DNA of 64,000 nt from Sphingobium arseniciresistens (GCA_029167225.1 JARFNK010000006.1:124001-188000), one strand, 5' to 3'; shown: positions 37,919 to 47,210, counted from the stretch's first letter. Numbers and translations: made by a program. The notes: generated by a model not told the origin, from the sequence alone.

Positions 37919-39700
37919 ATGGCCATTACGCAGCCACTTACTGTCGACGCCAAGAACTACCGTATAAACGGGTTGCTGATGAAGCGCCTGTGGAGCCTCG
38001 TCAAACCTTATTGGGCCCGCCTCGGTGCCTGGCCCGCCTGGATAACGCTCGTCCTTCTTGTTGCCAGTATTCTGGCTGGTGCGTGGATGAACGCGCTCAA
38101 GACATACAGGCTCAAGGATCTGACGGATGCCCTGATCGCACGCCATGCCACCGAAGCGCATGTTGCCCTTGCGGCTTTTATCTTCCTGACCTTTCTCGGG
38201 CTCGCCATACCTTTTCTCATGCAATTGATGCAGGCCTGGGTTCTGGCGAATTGGCGCGAATGGCTGAGCCAGAGCATGATTGGCAAATATCTTGCCAAGC
38301 GCACCTATTACGACATCGCCCTGAAGGACGATCTCGATAACCCCGACCAGCGTCTGCAGCAAAGCGTCGAGCCGTTCCTGTCGAGCGTGTCGCAGTTCCC
38401 GAGCCAGGTTCTCTTTCCGCTGGGTACGATCGGCAGCAGCATCGGCGTGCTCATGACGCTGGAGAGGAGTCTGCTGTGGTGGACCATCGCCTTTGGTGCG
38501 CTGCAGATCGTCGCGTCGTTTTTCGTCACGGTCCCGACAATCCGCATGAGCTTCCGTCGCACGGTCGCCGAGGCGGATCTTCGCTACGGTCTTACCCATG
38601 TCAGGGAAAATGCCGAGGCGATCGCTTTCTATCATGGTGAAGACGCTGAGAGGGCGCATGTCTTTGCGCGGCTTCGCACTGCGGTGCAGCGCAAGTTCCG
38701 CTTCGATATCTACACGTCCTTTACCGGTGGCATCGTCTTTGGCCTCTTCCAGTTCGGATGGGTGGTCGGTCCCTATTTTCTTCTGTCGCCGCACGTTCTT
38801 TCCGGCGAGATGGGCTATGGCAGCATCGTCCAGGCGGGCGCGGCGGGCCAGACGCTTCAACTGGCCCTTTTTGGCCTGCAGCAGTTTCTCCCGACCATCG
38901 CCGCCGCCGCCCCGGAGGCCGTGCGCCTTGCCCAGATCCAGGAGCGTCTGGAGGATGTCACGGCCGGTCGCACCCAGCCCGAGAACGTCCTGTCGGTTGA
39001 CCGGACAGCGGCCGAGGTGAGGCTCGTCAACGTTTCGCTCGAAACGCCGGGTGGCGAGCAGCAGCTGGTCCATAACCTCAATGTGGCTGTACAGGCCGGC
39101 GAAAATCTCGCGATCGTGGGGCAAACCGGCGTTGGCAAGAGCTCCCTTCTGCGTGCCATGGCTGGCCTGTGGACACGAGGCGAGGGCTCACTGCACATGC
39201 CGCCGCCGGAGGAATGCCTGTTCCTTCCCCAGCGCCCCTACATGATCATCGCCGACATGCGGTCGCAACTGCTCTATCCGCATGGCAAACCCGTGTCTGA
39301 CGACGTGCTGCTGGAAATCCTGCAGTCGGTCAACCTGCGCGACGTCGTTGAATCGCACGGCGGCCTGTCGGCGGAGCGCGACTGGAGCAAGGTGTTGTCG
39401 CTCGGCGAGCAGCAACGTGTCGGATTTGCGCGAATTCTCGTCTCAAGACCGAAATTCGTGTTCCTCGACGAGGCGACCAGTGCGGTCGACTATGCGACAG
39501 AGACCCGCATGTATCAGCTGATGGCGGCCACCGGCGCGCAATATATCAGCATCGGCCATCGCCTCGGCATCCTCGATCATCACACGCATATCCTGACGCT
39601 GAAGGCTGAAGGCCTGTGGTCGGTGGATGAACATAAGCGAGCAGGCGAAGAGCGTCCTGGCGGTGACGATGCCCAAACATCAGTTTCGTTGATCAGTTGA
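37919..39700 (+). CDS. Fused ABC transporter, SbmA/BacA-like (YddA / ABCD type)
   Basis: A 593-residue transporter with six membrane segments (residues ~35-330) fused to an ATPase domain. The membrane half contains LANWREWLSQSMIGKYLAKRTYYDI and NPDQRLQQSVE, typical of the ABC_membrane_2/SbmA_BacA family. The ATPase has Walker A GQTGVGKSSLLRAMAG, the signature LSLGEQQRVGFARIL and Walker B FVFLDEATSAVD. Relatives import antimicrobial peptides, bleomycin-like molecules or cobalamin across the inner membrane. After the FecI/FecR pair and with peptidases nearby, it is the natural route for bringing an intact peptide to the cytoplasm. The ATG at 37919 lacks a strong ribosome site; ATG at 37979 would also keep the first helix. 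Confidence 0.85.
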   Translation: MAITQPLTVDAKNYRINGLLMKRLWSLVKPYWARLGAWPAWITLVLLVASILAGAWMNALKTYRLKDLTDALIARHATEAHVALAAFIFLTFLGLAIPFLMQLMQAWVLANWREWLSQSMIGKYLAKRTYYDIALKDDLDNPDQRLQQSVEPFLSSVSQFPSQVLFPLGTIGSSIGVLMTLERSLLWWTIAFGALQIVASFFVTVPTIRMSFRRTVAEADLRYGLTHVRENAEAIAFYHGEDAERAHVFARLRTAVQRKFRFDIYTSFTGGIVFGLFQFGWVVGPYFLLSPHVLSGEMGYGSIVQAGAAGQTLQLALFGLQQFLPTIAAAAPEAVRLAQIQERLEDVTAGRTQPENVLSVDRTAAEVRLVNVSLETPGGEQQLVHNLNVAVQAGENLAIVGQTGVGKSSLLRAMAGLWTRGEGSLHMPPPEECLFLPQRPYMIIADMRSQLLYPHGKPVSDDVLLEILQSVNLRDVVESHGGLSAERDWSKVLSLGEQQRVGFARILVSRPKFVFLDEATSAVDYATETRMYQLMAATGAQYISIGHRLGILDHHTHILTLKAEGLWSVDEHKRAGEERPGGDDAQTSVSLIS

Positions 39701-39844
39701 TCGGCTGCATCGAGCCCTCGGACGTCGCATGAGGATCGAGAAAGAACAGAGCGGGGCGATGGCAGGACAAGGAGAAAAATGCCGCCTGCCGCGCCCTGCA
39801 AGACCCATCACATTCAAAAATCTCCATTCACAAGGATTTGGGAC

Positions 39845-40177
39845 ATGGCTGAACTTGCTTCCGTTAATACCGAGACTTTCGAACAGGAGGTGCTCAACGC
39901 CTCCCAGCCCGTACTGGTCGACTTCACCGCGACCTGGTGCGGTCCCTGCAAGGCGCTGGCGCCTGCACTGTCCGACATGGCGGCGATGTACGACGGTGCC
40001 GTGCGCATCGTGAAGCTGGACATCGACGAGAGTGCGAGCCTCGCCGAGAAATATGGCGTGCGCGGCGTGCCTACCCTCATGCTGTTCCAGGGCGGCGAGC
40101 CCACTCTCTACAAGGGCATGAACACCCGCTCGGGCATCGCGGCATTCCTTGATAAGGCAACGGAGGATGCACAGTGA
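39845..40177 (+). CDS. Thioredoxin
   Basis: A 110-residue cytosolic thioredoxin with the classical Trp-Cys-Gly-Pro-Cys site (FTATWCGPCKALAP) and the cis-proline in RGVPTLMLFQGGEP. No signal peptide, so it should be kept reduced by thioredoxin reductase, a copy of which lies at 22047-23030. The ATG at 39845 gives the standard fold; AAGGATTTGGGAC precedes it. Its stop overlaps the next start as GTGA, so it is translationally coupled to an unknown protein, suggesting that they work together. Confidence 0.9.
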   Translation: MAELASVNTETFEQEVLNASQPVLVDFTATWCGPCKALAPALSDMAAMYDGAVRIVKLDIDESASLAEKYGVRGVPTLMLFQGGEPTLYKGMNTRSGIAAFLDKATEDAQ

Positions 40178-41049
40178 GCGCTTTTGCCAACGACGCCTCG
40201 ACGAAGGCGAAGGTTTTGGCGGACCTCGGGGATAACCCGGCGACCATTCTCGCGCCGACGCAGAGCCAGGATGATTTGGTCGCCTGGGCCGAAGAGCATG
40301 CTCTGTCGCCGGCCTTCTGGCTTCTTGCATGCAATCTGTCGAAGGATGATGAGAGGTTCACGCCGGCCGTCGTCGCGGATATCCTGGCTGCAGTACCCAT
40401 TGGTGCCGATCTTGATCACGCCGTCTACAGGTGGATACTCTGGGTGCTCCGTCCGATCGTCGGCCGGTGGAATGCGGTAGAGGCGCATGCCGTGCTGGCG
40501 CAGGCTGCCGCCCCGCTGATGACCGTGCTCGAGCGGGCTGCCCAGGGCGAGACGATCGTCAGGCGGGACTGGCGCGCGGCACTAGGTCCCCTGGCCGATG
40601 CGGCAGCGGCCTTTGAAGATCAATTTGCCTATGCCAGCGTCATTCAGGCCGCGGCCTGGGATCTCAAGATGATGCCGGCAGCGATACTCGATGTGCTGAG
40701 CTCGTGGGACTGGGCAACCAGCGTAGATCCCGAGCTTCGGACGAGCTGGTGGAGCGCGGAGTTCCAGCATGAGCTCCAGAAGCTCATGGAGGATGAGCAT
40801 GCCGCGGCCCTGGAGAGCGCTGGTCCCCAGCCGAGCAAGGAGGATGGTGAAGCCATGGCCGTCTGGCAAAAGCGCTATGGCGATGCGATCATGCCCCTGC
40901 GCGAGAAGAACAAGACACTGCCGGTCATGTTGAAAATGGAGGCAGGTATGAAGATCATGCGTGAGCAGAAGGCTGAGAGACTGGGCCGTGCGGTCGAGGC
41001 TCTCAAGGACTTTGCCATTCGGGCCGCCGCCGACACGGTAGACGCCTGA
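40174..41049 (+). CDS. Protein of unknown function coupled to thioredoxin
   Basis: I do not recognise this 291-residue protein. It is predicted soluble and mostly helical, rich in Ala, Trp and acidic residues (WAEEHALSPAFWLLACNLS near residue 38; WDWATSVDPELRTSWWS near 185), with a Lys/Glu-rich C-terminal helix from about 245. It has only one cysteine, so it is not a redox protein itself. The GTG start lies inside the thioredoxin stop (GTGA) with CGGAGG seven bases upstream, a tight coupling that suggests a complex or shared substrate. Confidence 0.75.
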   Translation: MSAFANDASTKAKVLADLGDNPATILAPTQSQDDLVAWAEEHALSPAFWLLACNLSKDDERFTPAVVADILAAVPIGADLDHAVYRWILWVLRPIVGRWNAVEAHAVLAQAAAPLMTVLERAAQGETIVRRDWRAALGPLADAAAAFEDQFAYASVIQAAAWDLKMMPAAILDVLSSWDWATSVDPELRTSWWSAEFQHELQKLMEDEHAAALESAGPQPSKEDGEAMAVWQKRYGDAIMPLREKNKTLPVMLKMEAGMKIMREQKAERLGRAVEALKDFAIRAAADTVDA

Positions 41050-41060
41050 GCTGATCTTTT

Positions 41061-41101
41061 GCGGGAGGGGCGGGAAAGTTCCCTTGCCTCGCCCCTCCCG
41101 C
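41061..41101. terminator. Hairpin between convergent genes
   Basis: GCGGGAGGGGCG and CGCCCCTCCCGC make a perfect 12-base stem with a 17-base loop, 11 bases after the plus-strand stop and 68 bases after the minus-strand DUF2891 stop. There is no T run, so termination would be weak or rho-assisted. Confidence 0.6.
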
Positions 41102-41169
41102 CTTGGCTGATCCGGCACCTGCGTCCGCGCCGCGCGTTCGCCAGGCTTTGCTGGCGCCTGCCCCGCAGT

Positions 41170-42159
41170 TCAGTTGGTCGTTTCGAGCGCAAGAAGCGCG
41201 AACGTCGCCAACCAATGCTCGCCCATATAATCCACGGCAAGGTTCGGTAGAGCATCGGCGAGATGATGCTCGGCGATCGTCAGGGCCGCCGCAGGGTTGC
41301 GCGTCGATCCGGCAAGACGCCGCCAGCACCATGCCCGTGACAGGTTGAGGCCGTCGAGATGGGCGAGGCGCCCGTCTGAACGGTCCGTCACCATGGCTGG
41401 CACATGGAGGCAGGACAGGGACGGCCCGAAGGGATCGGCAAGGAATAGATCGAACCACGCCGGAAATTCGCGCTCGCCCAGCACCTCCTGCATCAGCACC
41501 GCTTCGCACAGGGTTGCCGAGAGGAAATCCTCCCCGCTCGGTTCCCACGGGCGCGCATCGCGATCATGGCCGAACCACTGCCGCGCGCGGCTCTCGATCA
41601 GGGCTGCAAGGCTCTCGTCGTGGACACGGGCCCATTCGAGCGCATGGATGAGAGCGAAGGCCGTACTGTCGTGTTTGCCGCTTCTGACGGGGTAGGGAAG
41701 CTTGGGAAGATATTCGACAAACCGGCCTGCCAGGAGATGGGCGAGGGGGGCCAGCGTGGCTGCCCACGGACGCTCTGGCCGCAGGCCGAGTTCCAGATGC
41801 AAGGCCAGAAGCCATCCCCATCCATAAGGGCGCTCGAAGCCGCCGCTCATCGGCCTTTCGAAATAATCGCATTCGCGCTCGACCTTGTGGCTGACGAACA
41901 TCTTGTCCGCCAGGGCCTCGATGGCCGCGACGTCAGGCATGGCCGGATACAGCCGCGCGAGCCTCATCACCTGCCACCAGCCATGGACGCAGCTATGCCA
42001 GTCGAGGCTGCCATGGAAAACGGGGTGAAGCTCTTCCGGCGTGGCCAGGTCGCCGGGGCCATTCAAAACCTGGCCGAGCACATAGGGCCATTGCCGTGTC
42101 AGATGGCCGAGGGTCAGGCGTGCAAAGCTGCTGGCAGTGTCTTGATCGAGGCGTTTCAT
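41170..42159 (-). CDS. DUF2891 family protein
   Basis: The 329-residue protein matches the DUF2891 family, marked by HPVFHGSLDWHSCVHGWWQVMRL near residues 45-65 and ERPYGWGWLLALHLEL in the middle. Members look like helical (alpha/alpha) barrels and their reaction is unknown; the conserved His, Asp and Trp suggest an enzyme acting on a carbohydrate or similar ligand. The ATG at 42159 fits the usual length, since longer frames add low-complexity sequence, but no clear ribosome site precedes it. It closes the peptidase/transport island and is convergent with the thioredoxin pair. Confidence 0.75.
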   Translation of the reverse strand: MKRLDQDTASSFARLTLGHLTRQWPYVLGQVLNGPGDLATPEELHPVFHGSLDWHSCVHGWWQVMRLARLYPAMPDVAAIEALADKMFVSHKVERECDYFERPMSGGFERPYGWGWLLALHLELGLRPERPWAATLAPLAHLLAGRFVEYLPKLPYPVRSGKHDSTAFALIHALEWARVHDESLAALIESRARQWFGHDRDARPWEPSGEDFLSATLCEAVLMQEVLGEREFPAWFDLFLADPFGPSLSCLHVPAMVTDRSDGRLAHLDGLNLSRAWCWRRLAGSTRNPAAALTIAEHHLADALPNLAVDYMGEHWLATFALLALETTN

Positions 42160-42773
42160 AGGAGATCCATGGGTGAAAGAGATCGCGACAGCCGACGGCC
42201 CATCGCGAACAAGCAACGCAGAGATGGTCGGAGAGATAAATTCATGAGTCTGGCAAATGCCCGGCAAGAGCCGGACATTCCGGCAATCAGGCTGGCCTGG
42301 AGCTCAGCAAGAAGGAGCAGGGCAGATTTCCGCATGGAGCTTGTCATCGAGTAAGCGGATTTCCTCCGACATGAGATAGGACAGCCTGACAGGCCGATGC
42401 TGCGCTTGGAAGCCGACTGCCCCTGCCTCCGCATGGGCCTTGGAGACCCTCTGTTTCAACGAGCGGCGGCGCGGACATCCGCAAATGGATCGCTCTTTTG
42501 CTTCGGTCGAGCTTGGGGTATGAAAGCACGAGGCGCCTATCCCGCGACGCTTGTGCCTTCGGGCCGCAGGGCATCGCCGGTCCATTCGGGAAAAGGCGGG
42601 GTTTTCTCCGCGGCCAAGGGCCGCCGAGCATAGGCGTATCGAAGCACATGGAGCAGTTTGGCGCTCAGCTCTTGGTCCGGGTCCGCTGATGTCGGCCTCC
42701 ACGAAATCGCGATAGACCTGTTGGCATCACCGCGGCTAGCACCGTCCCGATCCCATCGAATGGATGAAAAATC
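42160..42773. other. Intergenic region, 614 bases, boundary between two gene blocks
   Basis: Between the DUF2891 gene (minus) and the dehydratase (plus). Several frames of 60-130 codons exist on both strands but have skewed composition, no ribosome site and no recognisable domain. No hairpin, insertion-sequence end or tRNA is seen. The promoter of the following catabolic operon should be in the last 150 bases. Confidence 0.5.
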
Positions 42774-43946
42774 ATGACCGCGACGACCACCCAGACCAGT
42801 CCCGCCATTGCCAAGGAACTGGCGACGGGCAAGTTCACCGACGAAATGCTGGAGTCGATGCGTGCGCTGATCGGCGTCAACTTGCGCACGGCAGGCAGCA
42901 TCAACAACGAATATGCGACCCGCACGGCGATCTTGCGTTTTTGCGAAGGCATTGGTGACGACAATCCCCTGTGGACCGACGCCGACTATGCCGAGACGTC
43001 GCGGTTCGGCACGCTGGTCGCCCCGCCAAGCTTCATCTTCGCCTGCCTCGCGGGCGTGCAGGTCGGCTGGCCGGGCCTGGGCGGTTTCCACTGCGAGACC
43101 AAGATCGATTTCCATGGCTCGATCAAGGTAGGCGACAAGGTCGACTGCCGCGTCGAATTCCAGGGGTTCGACGGGCCCATAGAACAGAGCAACTTCGGTG
43201 GCCGGCGGATCAAGGATTATATCCTGCAGCAATATACAAATCAGGATGGCGAGCTGATCGCCGACTTCATTTGCTCGCGCATGCGTTTCGAACGCGGCGA
43301 AATGCAGAAGCGTGCCGAGACGCGGGAGATCACCGTTCCGCACCCCTGGACCGACGAGGAGGTTCTGGCGATCGAGGAGGATATCCTGAATGAGGCGCCG
43401 CGTGGCGCCACCCCTCGCTACTGGGAAGATGTTGCGGTTGGCGAAGAGATTGACGTCATCACCAAAGGGCCGCTTGGTTTGACGGACTTCATCGCGTTCA
43501 TCGCGGGCGGGTCCGCCCCGATCCCGCGCGTCGCGGCGCACTCGGTGTCGCTCAAGCGCTATCACAAGCATCCCAAATGGGCGTTCCGCGATCCCAAGAC
43601 GCACGCCCTGGAGCCGGTCTATTCGGTCCATTACAATGATTACGCCGCCTCGCTGCAGGGCGCCCAGATGGCCTATGACGTGGGTATTCAGCGGACCAGC
43701 TGGCAGATACATTCGCTCACCAACTGGATGGGCGACGCCGGCTTCCTGAAGCAGATCACGGGCCAGTATCGCTCGCATGTCTACCTGTCGGATGTGGTTC
43801 GCCTGGGCGGGCGGATCGAGGCCAAGGAAGTGGACGATCTGGGCCAGCATATCGTCAAGCTCACCACATGGGCTATCAACCAGCGCGGCCAGAATGTGAT
43901 GCCGGGTACGGCCGTCATCGTTCTGCCTGTTCGCGAAAAAGCCTGA
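42774..43946 (+). CDS. Double-hotdog acyl dehydratase (FAS1-like/MaoC type)
   Basis: A 390-residue protein with two hotdog domains. The N-terminal one (about 25-190) resembles the MaoC/FAS1-type dehydratase N-terminal domain: NEYATRTAILRFCEGIGDDNPLWTD and TLVAPPSFIFACLAG. The second (about 215-385) carries RYWEDVAVGEEIDVITKGPLGLTDFIAF and ends with an RLGGRIEAKEVDD strand. These enzymes hydrate enoyl-CoA or dehydrate 3-hydroxyacyl-CoA. It is the first gene of the CoA-thioester catabolic run and is followed 10 bases later by an acyl-CoA ligase. The particular chain is unknown. Confidence 0.82.
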   Translation: MTATTTQTSPAIAKELATGKFTDEMLESMRALIGVNLRTAGSINNEYATRTAILRFCEGIGDDNPLWTDADYAETSRFGTLVAPPSFIFACLAGVQVGWPGLGGFHCETKIDFHGSIKVGDKVDCRVEFQGFDGPIEQSNFGGRRIKDYILQQYTNQDGELIADFICSRMRFERGEMQKRAETREITVPHPWTDEEVLAIEEDILNEAPRGATPRYWEDVAVGEEIDVITKGPLGLTDFIAFIAGGSAPIPRVAAHSVSLKRYHKHPKWAFRDPKTHALEPVYSVHYNDYAASLQGAQMAYDVGIQRTSWQIHSLTNWMGDAGFLKQITGQYRSHVYLSDVVRLGGRIEAKEVDDLGQHIVKLTTWAINQRGQNVMPGTAVIVLPVREKA

Positions 43947-43956
43947 GGTCTTAGCC

Positions 43957-45525
43957 ATGTCCATATCCATGCCACAGTGGTCGAAGGATATCGCCGTCGA
44001 GACCGTCGGCGGCATCTCCTACAAAATGTATGTCGAGCGGCCGCGCCGGATCGAGGAACTCCTCCAGTTCGCCGAGCGCTGGGGTGATCGTCCCTATGTC
44101 GTGCAGGATGGCGACCTGCTCACTTTCAATGGCCTGAGAGACGCTGTCGCCGCGAAGGTGGCCGAACTGAAACAGGCCGGGGTCGATACGGGCGACCGGG
44201 TCTTCCTGCTCGGCTGGAACAGTCCTGAATGGATCGTTAACTTCTGGGCCTGCCTCAGCATCGGGGCGGTGCCGGTGCTGGCGAACACCTGGTGGAGCCA
44301 CGCCGAGATTGAAAGGGGCATCGAAGCGCTATCGCCCAAGCTGGTGCTTGCCGATGCGTCCGCCATTGCCAGAATGCCCGCAGATGCGCCGTGCGGCGTG
44401 TGGGCGATCGATCCGACGGTGAAGGACGGCGGCGAGATCGCCGGTCGTCGTGGCGGCGAGGAAGAGACCGCCATGATCATCTTCACCTCGGGAACGTCAG
44501 GGGTGCCCAAGGCGGTCGTGCTGTCGCATCGCGCGGTGCTCGCGCGGCTTCACATGACACTGCACGTCACGCGCAAGCTGCCGCACCAGATCGACGGGAG
44601 CGGGCACGACATCACCTTGCTGACCGGGCCATTGTTCCACGTCGGCTCCATGCAGGCGCTGCTGCGGGCGATGGTTGTTGGTGACACGATCGTCCTGTCG
44701 AAGGGGCGCTATGATCCGGCCGACGTGCTGGACCTTATCGAGCGCCACAAGGTCAATCGCTGGAACGCGGTACCCACGATGGTCTCACGCCTGCTGGACC
44801 ATCCCGACGCGGGGAAGAAGGATCTGTCGAGCCTCAAGTCGATCAGCATCGGCGGGGCGCCCGTCCACGCGGAACTGATGCAACGCATCCGCAAGGAGCT
44901 GCCCAGTGTGAATCCCCGGATTCCCACCGGTTACGGATTGACCGAAAATGGTGGCCAGGCAACCGCTGCGGCAGGTTCCGAGGATATCACCATGCTCGGT
45001 TCGACCGGCCGTCCGCTGCCGTGCGTCGAAATTTCCTTCCTCGCGCATCCCGATCTGCCCGACGGAGAGATCCTGCTGCGTTCGCCGACGCAGATGAGCG
45101 GTTATTACGGCATCGACGAGTCACCGATCGATGCCGAGGGGTGGCTGCATACCGGCGATCTCGGCCGTCTGGACGAAAACGGGCAGTTGTGGATCACGGG
45201 GCGCTGCAAGGATATGATCATCCGCGGGGGCGAGAATATCGCACCGGCCGCAGTAGAGCGGGCGTTGATGAACGTTCCGGGCGTGGTCGAGGCGGTGGTC
45301 TTCGGTGTACCGCATGCTGATCTCGGCGAAGAGGTGATGGCGGTCGTTGTCAGTGATCGCGACCTGTCCGTGGATGATATCCGCGCTGTGCTGCGTACGA
45401 GTTTGGCTTCCTTTGCCGTCCCCACCCGCTGGCGTTTGCAGCGCGAGCCGCTGCCGACCAACCATACGGGCAAGGTCGATAAAAATAGCGTCAGCGCCGC
45501 GGCGCGGGCGGAGATGGCGCAGTAA
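43957..45525 (+). CDS. Acyl-CoA synthetase (AMP-forming)
   Basis: The 522-residue adenylate-forming ligase activates a carboxylic acid with ATP and CoA. Motifs: P-loop IIFTSGTSGVPKAVVLSHRA around residues 170-189, GGAPVHAELMQRI, YGLTENGG near 325, WLHTGDLGRLDENGQLWITGR with the hinge and DMIIRGGENIAPAAVERAL, and the C-terminal catalytic Lys in NHTGKVDKNS. Length and motif order are those of medium- or aryl-chain ligases. It sits directly after the dehydratase, so the acid is probably channelled into beta-oxidation. Confidence 0.88.
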   Translation: MSISMPQWSKDIAVETVGGISYKMYVERPRRIEELLQFAERWGDRPYVVQDGDLLTFNGLRDAVAAKVAELKQAGVDTGDRVFLLGWNSPEWIVNFWACLSIGAVPVLANTWWSHAEIERGIEALSPKLVLADASAIARMPADAPCGVWAIDPTVKDGGEIAGRRGGEEETAMIIFTSGTSGVPKAVVLSHRAVLARLHMTLHVTRKLPHQIDGSGHDITLLTGPLFHVGSMQALLRAMVVGDTIVLSKGRYDPADVLDLIERHKVNRWNAVPTMVSRLLDHPDAGKKDLSSLKSISIGGAPVHAELMQRIRKELPSVNPRIPTGYGLTENGGQATAAAGSEDITMLGSTGRPLPCVEISFLAHPDLPDGEILLRSPTQMSGYYGIDESPIDAEGWLHTGDLGRLDENGQLWITGRCKDMIIRGGENIAPAAVERALMNVPGVVEAVVFGVPHADLGEEVMAVVVSDRDLSVDDIRAVLRTSLASFAVPTRWRLQREPLPTNHTGKVDKNSVSAAARAEMAQ

Positions 45526-45571
45526 TTCGCATCAGACGAAGACCTTGCGCGATCGTAATCGAGAGGGTGTA

Positions 45572-46072
45572 ATGCAGCAGTCCAAGACAGCAGAGTCCGG
45601 GCAGGTTGGCAGCAAAAATAGCCGCGCCGATTATGCGTGGTTCAAGACGATGACGACGCGGTGGATGGACAATGACGTCTATGGCCACGTCAACAACGTG
45701 GTCTATTATTCGTTCTTCGATACCGCAGTAAACGCAATGCTGATCGAAAATGGACTGCTCGACACCGGCGCCAGCCCGGCGATCGGGCTGGTGGTCGATA
45801 CCGGCTGTACCTATGCGGCGTCGCTGAGCTTTCCGGGCGACGTCACGGCTGGCATCAAGGTCGCACGTCTGGGTACGTCGAGCATCCGCTATGATGTCGC
45901 CCTGTTTGCGAGCGAGAGTGATCAGGCGGCGGCGACCGGCCATTTCGTCCATGTCTATGTCGATCGCGAAACCCGGCGTCCCGTGCCGGTCCCGGAGAAT
46001 ATCCGCGCTTTCCTGGACAGGCTCAGCGCCGCTTCGGAACAGCCTTGCGCGGCAACAGGCTCTTCACAATGA
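45572..46072 (+). CDS. Hotdog acyl-CoA thioesterase (4HBT family)
   Basis: A 166-residue single-hotdog thioesterase. The active-site stretch TRWMDNDVYGHVNNVVYYSFFDTA, with the catalytic Asp in MDNDVYGH, is that of the YbgC/4-hydroxybenzoyl-CoA thioesterase family. It could recycle CoA from dead-end thioesters of the pathway. The ATG at 45572 follows GAGAGGG; a longer frame overlapping the ligase is rejected. Its stop overlaps the next gene's start as ATGA. Confidence 0.86.
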   Translation: MQQSKTAESGQVGSKNSRADYAWFKTMTTRWMDNDVYGHVNNVVYYSFFDTAVNAMLIENGLLDTGASPAIGLVVDTGCTYAASLSFPGDVTAGIKVARLGTSSIRYDVALFASESDQAAATGHFVHVYVDRETRRPVPVPENIRAFLDRLSAASEQPCAATGSSQ

Positions 46073-47193
46073 AGATCAAGGCTGCCGTGCTCCGTGCGAT
46101 GGGGGCCGAACATCCCTATCGTGAAACGCGTCCGCTGCAGATCGAGACGATCGACCTGGCTCCTCCGGGCCGTGACGAGGTGCTGGTCAAGATAGAGGCC
46201 GCAGGGCTGTGCCATTCCGATCTTTCGGTCATCAATGGCAGTCGGCCACGGCCGATGCCGATGGCAATCGGGCATGAGGCGGCGGGCGTCGTCGTGGAAA
46301 TTGGCGAGGGCGTCGACGATCTGGTTCCCGGTGACCATGTCATCATGGTCTTCATGCCCAGCTGCGGTCACTGCCTGCCCTGTGCCGAAGGGCGGCCGGC
46401 GCTATGCGAGCCCGGGGCGGCCGCGAACGGACGGGGCACGCTGCTGTCGGGCGACATCCGGCTGCATGAGGGGGAGGGTGAGATCCATCACCATCTCGGC
46501 TGTTCGGCCTTCGCGGACCATGCGGTGGTTTCGCGCCGGTCGCTGGTCAAGATCGACAAGGATATCGCGTTCACGGACGCGGCCCTGTTCGGCTGCGCCG
46601 TGCTGACGGGCGTGGGCGCGGTGGTCAACACCGCGGGCGTCCAGCCGGGGCAGACTGTCGTGGTGATCGGGCTGGGCGGCGTCGGCCTGGCTGCCGTGCT
46701 GGGTGCGATAGCATGCGGCGCGGCGCAGATCATCGCCGTCGACCTGTCCGACGACAAGCTTGCGCTCGCCGCCGAGATCGGTGCGACGGCCACGATCAAC
46801 GCCGCCGCCCCTGACGCGGTGGAGCAGGTCCGCATGCTGACCAGTGGCGGCGCTGACTTTGCGTTTGAGTTTGCCGGTGTCGCGCGTGCGCTGGAAAACG
46901 CATATAAGATGACCCGCCGCGGCGGCACGACCGTCACCGCGGGGCTGCCCGCACCCGAAGCAACCTTGCCGGTCAACATCGTCAGCCTCGTTGCGGAGGA
47001 ACGCACCGTAAAGGGCAGCTACATCGGTACCTGCGTACCGCTGCGAGATGTGCAGCGCTATGTCGCACTCTACAAGTCCGGGCGCCTGCCGGTCGACAGG
47101 CTGCGTTCCGGAGTAATCGCGCTCGACGACATCAACGAGGGTTTCGACCGGTTGCACGACGGCAGCGTCGTCCGGCTCGTTGTCGGCTTCTAG
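46069..47193 (+). CDS. Zinc-dependent alcohol dehydrogenase (MDR, class III-like)
   Basis: The 374-residue enzyme has the catalytic zinc ligands Cys48 (GLCHSD), His69-Glu70 (GHEAAG) and the downstream cysteine in FGCAVLTG, the structural zinc cysteines at 99, 102, 105 and 113 (SCGHCLPC...LC), and the NAD site IGLGGVGLAAVLGA. The FGCAVLTGVGAVVNTAGV stretch and length place it with aryl/alkyl alcohol dehydrogenases related to class III. Start overlaps the thioesterase stop (ATGA). It probably oxidises a primary alcohol entering the pathway, or the reverse. Confidence 0.88.
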   Translation: MKIKAAVLRAMGAEHPYRETRPLQIETIDLAPPGRDEVLVKIEAAGLCHSDLSVINGSRPRPMPMAIGHEAAGVVVEIGEGVDDLVPGDHVIMVFMPSCGHCLPCAEGRPALCEPGAAANGRGTLLSGDIRLHEGEGEIHHHLGCSAFADHAVVSRRSLVKIDKDIAFTDAALFGCAVLTGVGAVVNTAGVQPGQTVVVIGLGGVGLAAVLGAIACGAAQIIAVDLSDDKLALAAEIGATATINAAAPDAVEQVRMLTSGGADFAFEFAGVARALENAYKMTRRGGTTVTAGLPAPEATLPVNIVSLVAEERTVKGSYIGTCVPLRDVQRYVALYKSGRLPVDRLRSGVIALDDINEGFDRLHDGSVVRLVVGF

Positions 47194-47210
47194 GTCCCAA
47201 GGATATCGTC

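Noticed and set aside
22047-42159. A lasso-peptide or other RiPP biosynthetic cluster
   Set aside because: Receptor, S9 peptidase and FecI/FecR fit, but there is no asparagine-synthetase-like cyclase, transglutaminase-like leader peptidase, YcaO or lanthionine enzyme.
42160-42773. Possible transposon scar at the junction of the two gene blocks
   Set aside because: No terminal inverted repeats, target duplications or transposase fragments could be found by eye.
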